Source of the DNA: [Erwinia] mediterraneensis
Lineage (GTDB): Bacteria > Pseudomonadota > Gammaproteobacteria > Enterobacterales > Enterobacteriaceae
Reading direction: 5' to 3'
Assembly (NCBI RefSeq): GCF_900604315.1
Contig: NZ_LR026978.1
Location: 3,606,013 to 3,670,012, forward strand
Length of the DNA stretch: 64,000 nucleotides
The translations under genes and the position numbers were made by a program. The notes under the pieces are model-generated. The model did not search any database. It was not told the DNA's origin and was given only the letters and a program-made list of their open reading frames with translations. This document shows, piece by piece, positions 1 to 9,857 of this stretch; the stretch's first letter is position 1; the number at the start of each line of letters is the position of its first letter.

Positions 1-189
1 TACAGCCACCTGTTTAAATATCCAGTGTTTTTTTTAGCCAGTTAGGTAAAACTACGTTGTAACAACAAAAAGAATTTTGTGGTGATAAGCGCTGACAAGC
101 TGTTGATTAAGCGTTATCTTTTGACAAGTGAAGCGCTAATGCAACACACTGTTCTAAGCCATCACCCTCAGCTCGCAGGAGTAAGCGTC

Positions 190-1917
190 TTGAATGCCAG
201 CATGATTTACAGTCTTTTCATCATCGGTTCTGTGCTGGTTGCAGCAAGTATCCTGCTAAGTTCCCTCTCCTCACGCCTTGGTATTCCAATTCTGGTCATC
301 TTTCTCGCACTGGGGATGCTAACGGGTATTGATGGCATCGGCGGCTTTGCGTTCGACAACTATCCACTGGCCTATCTGGTTTCTAACCTGGCGCTGGCGG
401 TCATTTTGCTTGATGGTGGTATGCGCACCAAAGCCAGCTCTTTTAAAGTTGCGCTCGGGCCAGCGCTCTCGCTGGCTACGGTGGGCGTGTTAATCACCGC
501 CGGTCTGACCGGGCTGGCGGCCGCCTGGCTGTTCCGGCTGGATTTGATGCAGGGATTTTTGATCGGCGCCATCATCGGTTCCACCGACGCCGCGGCGGTC
601 TTCTCCCTGCTGGGCGACAAAGGCCTTAACGAACGCGTTAACTCCACGCTGGAGATCGAGTCGGGCAGTAATGATCCGATGGCGGTCTTCCTGACTATTA
701 CCCTGATTGAGATGATCCAGCAGGGGCAAACCGGATTGAGCTGGATGTTCCTGGTGCATCTGGTACAGCAATTTGGTCTCGGTATTGTGCTGGGTCTGGG
801 CGGCGGCTGGGCATTACAGCAACTTATCAACCGCATCTCGCTGGCGAATGGCTTATATCCACTGCTGGCGGTAAGCGGCGGTATCCTGGTTTTTGCCTTA
901 ACTACCGTGCTGGAAGGAAGCGGTATTCTGGCCGTCTATCTTTGTGGTTTCCTGTTAGGTAACCGGCCGATTCGCAACCGCCATGGAATTCTGCAAACCT
1001 TTGACGGTATGGCCTGGCTCAGCCAGATTGGCATGTTTATCGTCCTTGGTCTGCTGGTTACGCCATCAGACCTGTGGCACATTGCCGTTCCGGCCATGAT
1101 CCTGTCCCTGTGGCTGATCCTGATCGCCCGCCCTCTCTCTGTTCTGATAGGACTGCTGCCGTTCCGTGGGTTTAATGGACGCGAACGCTTTTTTATCAGC
1201 TGGGTTGGCCTGCGCGGCGCGGTGCCGATTATTCTGGCGGTATTCCCGATGATGGCGGGTCTGGAAAACGCCTCGCTCTATTTTAATATCGCCTTCTTTG
1301 TCGTGCTGGTTTCTCTGATGCTGCAGGGCACATCCCTGGGTTTTGCCGCCCGGAAAGCCAGGGTCATTGTACCGCCGCTGGCCTCGCCGATTAGCCGCGT
1401 AGGACTGGATATCCATCCGGAAAACCCATGGGAACAGTTTGTCTATCAGCTCAGCGCGGATAAATGGTGTATCGGCGCCGCGCTGCGCGACCTGAAAATG
1501 CCGCGCGAGACACGCATTGCGGCCCTGTTCCGTGACAATGCGCTGATGCACCCCAGCGGCAATACGCGCCTGAAAGAAGGGGATGTGATCTGCGTGATCG
1601 GACGCGAACGCGATTTGCCGGCGCTGGGGAAAATGTTTAGCCAGACGCCGCCGGTGTCGCTCGATCAGCGCTTCTTCGGGGACTTTATTCTTGATGCCGA
1701 TGCACGCCTGCGTGACGTCGCCCAAATCTACGGGCTGGAACTGAATGATGCGACAAATGACCTGCAGTCGCTGGGGCAACTGATTATGGGACTGTTAGGC
1801 AGTACCCCGGTTGTGGGTGATCAGGTAGAGTGGAATCATTTAATCTGGACGGTAGCGGAAAAAGAGGATAACAACATTATTAAAATTGGCGTGCGTGTAG
1901 CGGAACAGAAGGAATAA
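190..1917 (+). CDS. cvrA: K+/H+ antiporter NhaP2 (CvrA)
   Basis: Inner-membrane potassium/proton antiporter of the CPA1 family with a cytosolic regulatory tail. Residues 1 to about 390 are a chain of hydrophobic helices including the conserved [12 protein letters not shown] and [11 protein letters not shown] motifs that carry the ion-binding aspartates. About residues 400-490 form a TrkA-C (RCK) domain and the tail a CorC/HlyC-type domain. I place the start at TTG 190, because AGGAG at 177-181 lies 8 bases upstream and the protein then begins [10 protein letters not shown], like E. coli CvrA; length 575 against 578. The open frame extends back to 79 and ATG 202 is an alternative. It converges with dadX as in E. 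coli, but three extra genes lie between them. Confidence 0.92.
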   Translation: MNASMIYSLFIIGSVLVAASILLSSLSSRLGIPILVIFLALGMLTGIDGIGGFAFDNYPLAYLVSNLALAVILLDGGMRTKASSFKVALGPALSLATVGVLITAGLTGLAAAWLFRLDLMQGFLIGAIIGSTDAAAVFSLLGDKGLNERVNSTLEIESGSNDPMAVFLTITLIEMIQQGQTGLSWMFLVHLVQQFGLGIVLGLGGGWALQQLINRISLANGLYPLLAVSGGILVFALTTVLEGSGILAVYLCGFLLGNRPIRNRHGILQTFDGMAWLSQIGMFIVLGLLVTPSDLWHIAVPAMILSLWLILIARPLSVLIGLLPFRGFNGRERFFISWVGLRGAVPIILAVFPMMAGLENASLYFNIAFFVVLVSLMLQGTSLGFAARKARVIVPPLASPISRVGLDIHPENPWEQFVYQLSADKWCIGAALRDLKMPRETRIAALFRDNALMHPSGNTRLKEGDVICVIGRERDLPALGKMFSQTPPVSLDQRFFGDFILDADARLRDVAQIYGLELNDATNDLQSLGQLIMGLLGSTPVVGDQVEWNHLIWTVAEKEDNNIIKIGVRVAEQKE

Positions 1918-1993
1918 TCCTGACGCGTGAACTCGATATTCCTCCCATAACAACTATGATTTCTATTTAGCCCAGAGCTTACGGGAGGAAATA

Positions 1994-2227
1994 ATGGGTC
2001 ACGTGCTTAAAATTAATCCTTATGAAATCGTCGATGCAGAAATGGATGTTGATAACCTGCAGACGGTGCGCATTCCCTGCCAGACTAATCCTGGTTTGGT
2101 TCGTCAGCTGGATGGCTGGGATAGTGAAACCAGCATATCGGCACAAATTGACGGCAATCAGGTGGAGCTGGCATTAGATCACTATGATAAGGAGCATGAT
2201 TGCTGGGTTTTAAAAAAAGCGGTCTGA
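1994..2227 (+). CDS. YebV-like DUF1480 small protein
   Basis: Protein of 77 residues, soluble and acidic, of unknown function. Its middle (IPC, two polar residues, then P.L..QLD.WD.ETSI) matches my memory of E. coli YebV, a DUF1480 protein that in E. coli sits next to rsmF and pphA. Here the rsmF-pphA junction near 53.76 kb has no such gene, so this looks like the same family at a different place. The start has a near perfect ribosome site (GGGAGGAAATA then ATG). It stands alone between cvrA and wbaP. The DUF1480 assignment is fairly secure; the role is not known. Confidence 0.72.
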   Translation: MGHVLKINPYEIVDAEMDVDNLQTVRIPCQTNPGLVRQLDGWDSETSISAQIDGNQVELALDHYDKEHDCWVLKKAV

Positions 2228-2607
2228 TTTTTGTTTTTGCCGCCATTCCTGAACGTTTGGCGGTAATTCCTAAAAAGAGTCTTAAAATTTATTGTTATAA
2301 TTCTCTACCCTCCTGATTTATCCTTTTTTTTCAAAAGATTAAAGAAGAGTAACTTTAATCTGTAGTGTCCTTTTCAGACTATTTCCATATTAACTAAGTC
2401 AAATATCTACTGCATACTCTTTAACGTTGCTGCAGCTTTTCGTGACGTTAATCACGTCACCGACAATCCTTTTGGTGCAGCGCTTATGGCAGCATTGACT
2501 CGTAGCAAGCTGAAACAGAAACGTTTTTTTCTGTCAGCCGATTACACCTGAGCGCGTACTTGATTCTGGTCAGGCCATCTTTTACTTAAGAAAAGAGAGC
2601 AGGTTTT
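2228..2607. other. 380-bp AT-rich leader of wbaP
   Basis: No coding frame is convincing here. It holds a short inverted repeat at 2239-2264 (GCCGCCA / TGGCGGT) without a following T run, a long AT-rich stretch that should contain the wbaP promoter, and a JUMPstart-like block at 2478-2516 described separately. I looked for an RcsAB box and found only weak half-sites. Confidence 0.5.
2478..2516 (+). promoter_or_regulatory. JUMPstart-like leader element upstream of wbaP
   Basis: The stretch contains CAGCGCTTATGG, GTAGC and GCTGAAAC within 39 bases. These are pieces of the JUMPstart element (CAGCGCTT.GG, GCTGAAAC, and ops GGCGGTAGC) that recruits the antiterminator RfaH to polysaccharide operons, but their order and spacing differ from the classic element and the ops core is incomplete. 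It lies 91 bases before the wbaP start codon. RfaH control is inference. Confidence 0.35.
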
Positions 2608-4074
2608 ATGGCAAGTACATTGGTAATGAATGATGCAAGCCGCTCCTGGAGCGGGTTGCGTAAAAATATTATTGCGAAAATTGCTCTGAGCGTTTCAGAT
2701 CTTATCGCTTTAAATCTGGCATTGTTTTTATCTGCCGCAACTGTCCAGGGTATTTGGGGAGAGCTGGACAGTTTTATTCCGCCGCAGCAGATTGGCTACC
2801 GTTTTACAGCACAATTTATTATGTCGCTGCTGTGCACCGGCTGGTTCTGGATGCGTATGCGGCACTATACGTATCGCAAACCGTTCTGGTTTGAACTGAA
2901 AGAGATTATTAAAACGCTGGTGGTCTTTTCGCTGCTCGATCTGGCGCTGATCGCCTTTTCGAAATGGGACTTCTCACGCCTGATTTGGGGCTTCAGCTGG
3001 AGCTATGCGCTGCTGTTGCTGCCGCTGATGCGTGCCCTGGTGAAACGGGCGATTAATAAAGCGGGCCAGTGGCAAAAGGAAACCATTATTATCGGTTCCG
3101 GTAAAAACGCCATGGAGGCTTATGCGGCGTTGCAGAGCGAAGAGATTCTTGGCTACAACGTGCAGGCCTTTATTGCCGTTGATGAAGGTAATCATCCTGA
3201 AAACCTGAATGGCGTGCCGGTGATCACCTGGAAAGATATTAACTGGCAGACCATGGACCGGGATAATACTCAGTTCATCGTGGCGATGGAGTATGAACAG
3301 CAGTCGGCGCGTGATAAATGGCTGAAGTTTTTGTCAAAAATGCAGTGCCGCTCAATCTCGGTCATTCCGACGCTGCGTGGCGTGCCGCTTTACGGTACAG
3401 ATATGTCATTTATCTTCAGCCATGAAGTGATGATTTTGCGCGTCAGCAACAATCTGGCGAAGCGTTCTTCCCGTATCCTGAAGCGCGCTTTTGATATTGT
3501 GGTCGCGTCTTTACTGCTGCTGTTTCTGGCCCCGGTATTTGGCGTGATCTGCTGGATGGTAAAACGTGATGGCGGCAATGCAATCTATGGTCATGAACGT
3601 GTCGGTCACGAAGGCAAAAAATTTAAGTGCCTGAAGTTCCGCTCAATGGTAACTAACTCACAGGAAGTGCTGCAAAATCTGCTGGCAACCAGTGAAGCGG
3701 CGCGGGCTGAATGGGATCGTGATTTCAAACTGAAAAACGACCCGCGCATCACCAAAATCGGCAATTTCCTGCGTAAAACCAGCCTGGATGAACTGCCTCA
3801 GCTCTGGAACGTGATCCGCGGCGAGATGAGTCTGGTCGGCCCGCGTCCGGTGATTGAAGCCGAACTGGAGCGCTATGCTGGCGACGTGGATTATTATCTG
3901 ATGGCGAAACCGGGCATGACCGGCCTGTGGCAGGTCAGCGGCCGTAACGATATCGATTACGACACACGCGTCTATTTTGATTCCTGGTACGTGAAAAACT
4001 GGGCGCTGTGGACGGACATCGCTATCCTGTTTAAAACTGCGGGCGTGGTACTGCGTCGCGACGGCGCTTACTGA
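2608..4074 (+). CDS. wbaP: Undecaprenyl-phosphate hexose-1-phosphate transferase (WbaP/AmsG type)
   Basis: Initiating transferase of exopolysaccharide or O-antigen synthesis: it moves sugar-1-phosphate (galactose-1-phosphate in WbaP and Erwinia AmsG) from UDP-sugar to undecaprenyl phosphate at the inner face of the inner membrane. There are four hydrophobic segments in the first 150 residues, a CoA-binding-like middle domain (IIIGSGKNA near residue 160), a fifth hydrophobic helix near 300, and the bacterial sugar transferase domain at about 295-488 with KFRSM, LRKTSLDELPQLWNV, GEMSLVGPRP and GLWQVSGR. Length 488 is typical. It stands alone, with its own leader and terminator, rather than inside a polysaccharide cluster. 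Sugar specificity cannot be read from sequence alone. Confidence 0.88.
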   Translation: MASTLVMNDASRSWSGLRKNIIAKIALSVSDLIALNLALFLSAATVQGIWGELDSFIPPQQIGYRFTAQFIMSLLCTGWFWMRMRHYTYRKPFWFELKEIIKTLVVFSLLDLALIAFSKWDFSRLIWGFSWSYALLLLPLMRALVKRAINKAGQWQKETIIIGSGKNAMEAYAALQSEEILGYNVQAFIAVDEGNHPENLNGVPVITWKDINWQTMDRDNTQFIVAMEYEQQSARDKWLKFLSKMQCRSISVIPTLRGVPLYGTDMSFIFSHEVMILRVSNNLAKRSSRILKRAFDIVVASLLLLFLAPVFGVICWMVKRDGGNAIYGHERVGHEGKKFKCLKFRSMVTNSQEVLQNLLATSEAARAEWDRDFKLKNDPRITKIGNFLRKTSLDELPQLWNVIRGEMSLVGPRPVIEAELERYAGDVDYYLMAKPGMTGLWQVSGRNDIDYDTRVYFDSWYVKNWALWTDIAILFKTAGVVLRRDGAY

Positions 4075-4087
4075 TTCATCATCCGTA

Positions 4088-4123
4088 CGCTGCCGGTGCC
4101 CGTTGCGCCGGCAGCGCATTTTT
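4088..4123 (+). terminator. Rho-independent terminator of wbaP
   Basis: GCTGCCGG (4089-4096) and CCGGCAGC (4108-4115) form an 8-bp stem followed within three bases by a run of five T, 14 bases after the wbaP stop. Confidence 0.8.
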
Positions 4124-4197
4124 GTATGCTGCCCTTCCCTTTTTATCCCTGAATCATTACTCTCTCCGCTCTTTTGACAGGATGTTTGCCGGATAAC

Positions 4198-5388
4198 ATG
4201 CAAAAATTTACCCTGCTTCTGCTTAGTCTGGTGCTGCTGGCGCCGTTAGGCATCGATCTCTATTTACCTACCCTGCCGCAAATTGCGCAGGGACTCTCTA
4301 CCCCCGTGACCAATATTCAGGCGACCATTCCGCTGTTTTTGCTGGTGATGGGTATCGGGCAGCTGGTCACCGGTCCGCTGGTAGATAACTTTGGCCGTAA
4401 ACCGGTGGCATTAATTGGCCTTGCCCTCTATATCCTGGGCAGCGTAGTTGCCGCTACCGCCACCCTCTGGCCGATTTTCTTACTGGCGCGCCTGATTCAG
4501 GGCTGTGCCGTCTGTTGCACCGCCGTGGTGGCGTTCAGTGGCGTGCGCGATCGCCTGAACGGGGAAGAAGCGGCACGCGCCTATGGTTTTCTGAATGGCG
4601 CTTTAAATATCGTGCCCGCGCTGGCGCCGCTGCTGGGGGGGTTACTGGCGGAGGCTTATGACTGGCGTGCGCCTTTCTGGTTTCTGGCGGCGTATGCCCT
4701 GCTGATCACGGTGATAGTTTTCTTCTGGCTGCCGGAGACACGCCCGGCCAATACCCTGAAAGTAGTCGGGCTGCCGCTGCGTCAGTATGGCGCGATTTTG
4801 CGCCAGCCGCGTTTCCTTGCCTTCGCCTTTGCCAATGCGGGCGCGCTGGGCATGGTGCTAACCTATGTCTCTCTTGCCCCACAGGTTCTGATGATCGAAG
4901 GCGGATTGTCGCCGGTGCAGTTCTCCTTCGCCTTTGGCGCGAACGGATTCTGGATCCTTGCGGTCAGCGCCTTCGTCAATAAAACCATTCGCAAAGCGGG
5001 CCGCCCTTTCTGTCTGGGGATGGGATTTATTACTATGTTGACCGGCGCCCTGCTGCTGGCTGGCGGTGAGACGCTGCTGCCGCTGGCGTGGCAGACCCAC
5101 TGGGCTCTCTATATGATCCCGGTGGCGATCGCCGTTGCTGGTCTCGCCTTTACCGTCGGCCCGGCGACCAGCTACGCCCTTGAGCCTTATCAGCAACAAG
5201 CAGGGGTGGCGTCGGCATTGCAGGGGTTTATTCAAATGGCGCTGGGCGCGGCGGGCAGTCTGTTAATGGTTGCCTTGCCGATTGCAGAAAAAACTGCGCT
5301 GGCGCTGATGATGCTGGTGGGTTCGGCGCTGGTATTTATCGCCTGGCGCTGCAGTAAAAAGATGCGCGGCACCGTCACCGCGCTCTGA
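4198..5388 (+). CDS. Bcr/CflA-type MFS drug exporter
   Basis: Twelve-helix proton-coupled exporter of the major facilitator superfamily, DHA1 (Bcr/CflA/MdtL) group. It has LAPLGIDLYLPTLPQIA in helix 1, the loop 2-3 motif GPLVDNFGRKPV, and RLIQGCAVCCTAVVAFSGVRD in helix 4, all typical of the group. From ATG 4198 it is 396 residues. The frame opens at TTG 4174, but ATG 4198 gives the usual short N-terminus. It ends two bases before the convergent dadX stop with no terminator between. It is absent from this place in E. coli; the substrate is unknown. Confidence 0.82.
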   Translation: MQKFTLLLLSLVLLAPLGIDLYLPTLPQIAQGLSTPVTNIQATIPLFLLVMGIGQLVTGPLVDNFGRKPVALIGLALYILGSVVAATATLWPIFLLARLIQGCAVCCTAVVAFSGVRDRLNGEEAARAYGFLNGALNIVPALAPLLGGLLAEAYDWRAPFWFLAAYALLITVIVFFWLPETRPANTLKVVGLPLRQYGAILRQPRFLAFAFANAGALGMVLTYVSLAPQVLMIEGGLSPVQFSFAFGANGFWILAVSAFVNKTIRKAGRPFCLGMGFITMLTGALLLAGGETLLPLAWQTHWALYMIPVAIAVAGLAFTVGPATSYALEPYQQQAGVASALQGFIQMALGAAGSLLMVALPIAEKTALALMMLVGSALVFIAWRCSKKMRGTVTAL

Positions 5389-5389
5389 T

Positions 5390-6460
5390 TCAGATCACTT
5401 CTACCGGCACGCGTGGGGCGAGCGCGCACATCAGCTCATAACCCACCGTACCTGCTGCCCGGGCGACATCGTCGATTTTGACCTGTTCGCCCCACAGCTC
5501 CACTTTCGAACCGATACCCGCCTGCGGGCATGGGGTCAGATCGACCATCAGCATATCCATAGAAACCGCCCCCAGCGTGCGGGTCATCACACCGTCAACC
5601 ATCACTGGCGTGCCAGTGGGCGCATGGCGCGGATAACCGTCGGCATAGCCGCAGGCAACGACGCCGATACGCTGTTCGCCGGTCGCATGATAGCGATAGC
5701 CGTAACCGACTCCATCCCCGGCACTCAGCTGCTGAATCGCAATAATCTCACTGCTGAGCGTCATTGCCGGCTTCAGACCGGTGCTGGCTATATCCTGCCA
5801 CTGCCCGCTCGGCGAGGCGCCATACAGCACGATGCCAGGACGTACCCAGTCGTAATGCGCTTCCGGATGCCAGAGGGTCGCCGCCGAATTGGAGAGCGAA
5901 CGCGGACAGTCGAGACCTTCGGCAGCCTGTTCGATGCGCCGCAGCGGCTCAATCAGCCCGTCCGGTTTCTCGGCATCCGCGAAATGCGCCATCAGCGTCA
6001 TCTCACCCACATTGTCCAGCAACCGCAGTTTGTTCCAGGCCGCCGAAACCTGCTCGGGACGAAAGCCGAGCCGGTTCATGCCGCTGTTCACCTTCAGGTA
6101 GATATCCAGCGGCGCGTTTAACTGTGCTTTGGCCAGCGCATGAATTTGCCAGTTACTGTGAACACTGGTGGTCAGGCGATAGCGATCGAGCAGAGCCAGC
6201 TCGTCGCTGTGAAAGAAGCCTTCCAGCAGCAGAATGGGTTTTTTCCAGCCCTGCTCGCGCAACAGGATCGCTTCCTCCAGGTTAAGCAAGGCGAAGCCAT
6301 CGGTTTCCGCCAGACTCTGCCAACAACGGGCAATACCGTGCCCGTACGCGTTGGCTTTCACAACAGACCAGACGCGGGAATGCGGGGCTGCCTGGCGTAC
6401 AATCGCCAGATTCTGCCGCAACGCCTGTTGATGAATGGTTGCGACAATTGGACGTGACAT
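5390..6460 (-). CDS. dadX: Catabolic alanine racemase DadX
   Basis: PLP enzyme that interconverts L- and D-alanine, supplying D-alanine to DadA during growth on L-alanine. Residues 31-42 read [12 protein letters not shown], with K35 forming the PLP aldimine, and the second catalytic tyrosine lies in [15 protein letters not shown]. From ATG 6460 it is 356 residues, the E. coli DadX length. It follows dadA by 19 bases on the same strand, so the two form the dadAX operon, which is why I call it DadX rather than the biosynthetic Alr. Confidence 0.95.
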   Translation of the reverse strand: MSRPIVATIHQQALRQNLAIVRQAAPHSRVWSVVKANAYGHGIARCWQSLAETDGFALLNLEEAILLREQGWKKPILLLEGFFHSDELALLDRYRLTTSVHSNWQIHALAKAQLNAPLDIYLKVNSGMNRLGFRPEQVSAAWNKLRLLDNVGEMTLMAHFADAEKPDGLIEPLRRIEQAAEGLDCPRSLSNSAATLWHPEAHYDWVRPGIVLYGASPSGQWQDIASTGLKPAMTLSSEIIAIQQLSAGDGVGYGYRYHATGEQRIGVVACGYADGYPRHAPTGTPVMVDGVMTRTLGAVSMDMLMVDLTPCPQAGIGSKVELWGEQVKIDDVARAAGTVGYELMCALAPRVPVEVI

Positions 6461-6479
6461 ACTTCTTCTCCCTGAATGC

Positions 6480-7781
6480 TTAACGGGTCGCGTTGGCGTT
6501 ACGCAACGGTGAAGCCTGATAGTCAAAACCCGGCAGATAACGCAGCACTGACAGATCGTCGGCTGCGATTGCCGGTTTCTGTCCGGATATCACGTCGGCC
6601 AGCAGCTGACCAGAACCACAGGCCATTGTCCAGCCGAGCGTACCGTGGCCAGTATTAAGATAAAGGTTGCTGAGCGGAGTGCGTCCGACAATCGGCGTAC
6701 CGTCTGGCGTCATGGGGCGCAGACCGCTCCAGAACGTGGCTTGCTCAATATGGCCGCCTTCAGGATAGAGATCACGCACCACCATCTCCAGTGTTTCACG
6801 GCGTGCCGGTAACAGTTTGGTGTTAAAACCGACGATTTCCGCCATACCGCCAACACGGATACGGTTATCGAAGCGGGTAACCGCCACTTTATAGGTCTCA
6901 TCCAGCACCGTAGAGACCGGTGCCGCATCCGGGTTTTTCACCGGAATGGTCAGCGAGTAGCCTTTCAGCGGATATACCGGAATATCCACAATGTGATTCA
7001 GCAACGCAGTCGAATAGGAGCCAAAAGCCACCACATAGGCATCCGCTTTGACGATCTCTTCGCCGCACTTCACGCCATAGATACGATTGCCTTCTCGCAG
7101 CAGCTGATCAACCCGGGTATTGAAACGGAACGTGACGCCCGCCTGCTCAGCCATTTTAGCCAGACGCTGGGTAAACAGCTGGCAATCGCCGGTCTCGTCA
7201 TTGGGCAGGCGCAGGCCGCCGGTGAGCTTATGTTGGGTCGCCGCCAGCGCAGGCTCAACGCTGGCAAGCTGACTCGCCTCCAGCAATTCATAAGGCACGC
7301 CCGCCTCCTGCAACACCGCGATGTCTTTGCTGGCGCTTTCATACTGCTGTGCGGTGCGGAACAGCTGCAGCGTTCCTCCCTGACGATCTTCATAGCGGAT
7401 GCCGGTTTCTTCACGCAGCGCTTTCAGGCAGTCACGGCTGTACTCGGCAATACGCACCATACGGCTTTTGTTTTCCTGATAATGACGCATATCGCAATTG
7501 CGCAGCATGTTCCACATCCATTCCAGCTGGAAGCGGCTGCCATCCAGGCGAATCGCCAGCGGAGCATGACGCTGAAACATCCACTTAATCGCTTTCAGCG
7601 GAACGCCAGGTGCCGCCCAGGGCGCAGCATAGCCGGGTGAAATCTGTCCGGCATTGCCGGCGCTGGTTTCCAGCGCGGCGCCAGACTGGCGGTCAATGAC
7701 GGTGACCTCATGTCCTGCTTTCGCCAGATACCACGCACTCGCCACGCCAACTACACCACTTCCAAGAATCACAATGCGCAT
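6480..7781 (-). CDS. dadA: D-amino acid dehydrogenase, small subunit
   Basis: FAD-dependent, membrane-associated dehydrogenase that oxidises D-alanine to pyruvate and passes electrons to the respiratory chain. The N-terminus [19 protein letters not shown] holds the GxGxxG dinucleotide-binding loop and a DAO-fold oxidoreductase body follows, ending in [14 protein letters not shown] and [16 protein letters not shown]. From ATG 7781 it is 433 residues, against 432 in E. coli. It is the first gene of dadAX. The family is controlled by Lrp and CRP; upstream, 8083-8087 offers only a half match to a CRP site. Confidence 0.95.
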   Translation of the reverse strand: MRIVILGSGVVGVASAWYLAKAGHEVTVIDRQSGAALETSAGNAGQISPGYAAPWAAPGVPLKAIKWMFQRHAPLAIRLDGSRFQLEWMWNMLRNCDMRHYQENKSRMVRIAEYSRDCLKALREETGIRYEDRQGGTLQLFRTAQQYESASKDIAVLQEAGVPYELLEASQLASVEPALAATQHKLTGGLRLPNDETGDCQLFTQRLAKMAEQAGVTFRFNTRVDQLLREGNRIYGVKCGEEIVKADAYVVAFGSYSTALLNHIVDIPVYPLKGYSLTIPVKNPDAAPVSTVLDETYKVAVTRFDNRIRVGGMAEIVGFNTKLLPARRETLEMVVRDLYPEGGHIEQATFWSGLRPMTPDGTPIVGRTPLSNLYLNTGHGTLGWTMACGSGQLLADVISGQKPAIAADDLSVLRYLPGFDYQASPLRNANATR

Positions 7782-8288
7782 ATCAACCCCATCGCCATTA
7801 ATAAAAGCATAATTCACTGCTCATTCCACCATGAGCAGCATGAACGAATCAGGCCTCATTACCCTTTTTTCCAGACAACCATTTCACATCTTTTTTACTC
7901 AACGGGTAACTAAAATCATAGCGCTGAGTAAAATTCAGTATTTTTTATGGCAAAAAATTATTTCTCAGCGGTTAATCAGGCTGAAAGCAGTTAAATGAAC
8001 TTTTTTCAGGAGAATCAATTAGTGTCCCGACAGAGATGGGTTAGCAGATGCATATATTACTATTAATAAAATAATCAACATATCACACTATTAAATTTAC
8101 GCAGTCCGCGGTTTGAATGATTTTCTGTGGCAGAATTCATTTGAGTTCCGGTTTCAGATAGATCAGAGTGGACTATCATTGAAGTGTTCGCTCAGTTCTT
8201 TGGGCTCTCTTTCTCAGGATGAAGCCTTAAATAACCGGAACAGGCTATGCCCGTCGGGCCAGGCCTGTTTGCATAACAGAGGTGCGCT
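7782..8288. other. Divergent promoter region dadA / ycgB
   Basis: About 500 bases with no plausible gene. The part near 8041-8100 is very AT-rich, as expected for an Lrp-controlled dadA promoter. The sequence complementary to 8072-8087 has a TGTGA half-site. The ycgB end holds a stem-loop listed separately. Confidence 0.5.
8239..8269 (+). promoter_or_regulatory. Stem-loop in the ycgB leader
   Basis: AACAGGC (8239-8245) pairs with GCCTGTT (8263-8269) and inside it GCCC (8249-8252) pairs with GGGC (8256-8259), giving a nested hairpin that ends 19 bases before the ycgB start codon. It leaves the AGAGGTG ribosome site free. Its role is unknown; it could affect translation or mRNA stability. Confidence 0.4.
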
Positions 8289-9824
8289 ATGACGACAATC
8301 TTTGACGATCCCATTAAGGACAGCAAACGACTCAGTGATGGACCTGACTGGACTTTTGACCTGCTGGATGTCTACCTGCAAGAGATTGACCGCGTTGCCA
8401 AACTCTACCGCCTCGATACCTATCCCCATCAAATTGAGGTCATCACCTCTGAGCAGATGATGGACGCCTACTCCAGCGTCGGCATGCCGATCAATTATGC
8501 GCACTGGTCATTCGGCAAAAAATTTATCGAGACTGAACAGCGTTATAAACATGGTCAACAGGGGCTGGCTTACGAGATTGTGATCAACTCCAATCCCTGC
8601 ATCGCTTATCTGATGGAAGAGAACACCATGACCATGCAGGCGCTGGTGATGGCGCACGCCTGTTACGGCCATAATTCTTTCTTTAAAAATAACTATCTGT
8701 TCCGTAGCTGGACTGACGCCAGCTCGATCGTCGACTATTTGCTGTTTGCCAAAAATTATATCTCTGAATGCGAAGAGCATTATGGCGTGGAGGAAGTGGA
8801 GCGCCTGCTTGACTCCTGCCATGCGCTGATGAACTACGGTGTTGACCGCTACAAACGCCCACAAAAGATTTCGCTGCAGGAAGAGAAAGCGCGGCAAAAA
8901 AGCCGGGAAGAGTATCTGCAGAGCCAGGTGAATACGCTCTGGCGCACCCTGCCGCGCAGGGAAAAAGAGACGGTGCAGGTCGAAGCGACGCGCTATCCCT
9001 CTGAGCCGCAGGAAAACCTGCTCTACTTTATGGAAAAAAATGCCCCGCTGCTGGAGCCCTGGCAGCGTGAGATTTTGCGCATCGTGCGTAAGGTGAGTCA
9101 GTATTTCTATCCGCAGAAACAGACGCAGGTGATGAATGAAGGCTGGGCGACCTTCTGGCACTACACTATCCTCAATCATCTTTATGATGAGGGAAAAGTG
9201 ACGGAACGATTTATGATGGAGTTCCTGCACAGCCACACCAACGTGGTGTTCCAGCCGCCCTATAACAGTCCCTGGTATAACGGTATTAACCCTTACGCGC
9301 TGGGTTTTGCCATGTTCCAGGATATTAAACGCATCTGTCAGTCCCCCACCGAAGAGGATCGCTACTGGTTCCCGGATATTGCGGGTTCAGACTGGCTGGA
9401 AACCCTGCATTTTGCCATGCGTGAGTTTAAAGATGAGAGCTTTATCAGCCAGTTTTTATCTCCCAAAATTATGCGCGATTTCCGGCTGTTTACCGTACTG
9501 GATGACGACCGCAACAATTATCTGGAGATTGCCGCGATTCATGATGAGGCGGGTTATCGTGCGATTCGTCAGCAGCTCTCTGCGCAATACAACCTGAGTA
9601 ACCTGGAACCTAATATTCAGGTGTATAACGTCGATTTGCGTGGCGATCGCTCTCTGACGCTGCGTTACGTGCCGCAAAACCGCGCGCCGCTGGACAGAAG
9701 TCGTCGCGAGGTGCTGAAGCATGTTCACCGGCTGTGGGGTTTTGATGTTAACCTGGAGCAGCAGAACGATGATGGCAGCGTGGAGTTGCTGGAGCGCTGC
9801 CCCTCGCGCGGGTCGGCGCTGTAA
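8289..9824 (+). CDS. ycgB: SpoVR family protein YcgB
   Basis: Cytosolic protein of the SpoVR family, named for a Bacillus sporulation cortex protein; in enterobacteria it is a stationary-phase, RpoS-linked gene of unresolved biochemical role, often associated with the kinase YeaG. Length 511 against 510 in E. coli. Family blocks visible are MAHACYGHNSFFKNNYLFR (about residues 120-140), MNEGWATFWHYTIL (about 280) and NPYALGFAMFQDIKRI. The start has AGAGGTG 5 bases upstream. The conserved histidines and glutamates in HACYGHN and NEGWATFWH suggest a metal site, which is my inference. Confidence 0.93.
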   Translation: MTTIFDDPIKDSKRLSDGPDWTFDLLDVYLQEIDRVAKLYRLDTYPHQIEVITSEQMMDAYSSVGMPINYAHWSFGKKFIETEQRYKHGQQGLAYEIVINSNPCIAYLMEENTMTMQALVMAHACYGHNSFFKNNYLFRSWTDASSIVDYLLFAKNYISECEEHYGVEEVERLLDSCHALMNYGVDRYKRPQKISLQEEKARQKSREEYLQSQVNTLWRTLPRREKETVQVEATRYPSEPQENLLYFMEKNAPLLEPWQREILRIVRKVSQYFYPQKQTQVMNEGWATFWHYTILNHLYDEGKVTERFMMEFLHSHTNVVFQPPYNSPWYNGINPYALGFAMFQDIKRICQSPTEEDRYWFPDIAGSDWLETLHFAMREFKDESFISQFLSPKIMRDFRLFTVLDDDRNNYLEIAAIHDEAGYRAIRQQLSAQYNLSNLEPNIQVYNVDLRGDRSLTLRYVPQNRAPLDRSRREVLKHVHRLWGFDVNLEQQNDDGSVELLERCPSRGSAL

Positions 9825-9827
9825 AAC

Positions 9828-9857
9828 AAAAAACCGGACCTGAGGTCCGGTTTTTTA
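9828..9857. terminator. Bidirectional terminator between ycgB and fadR
   Basis: A-run, ACCGGACC, short loop, GGTCCGGT and T-run form a symmetrical hairpin between the convergent stop codons of ycgB (9824) and fadR (9858), able to end transcripts from both sides. Confidence 0.9.
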
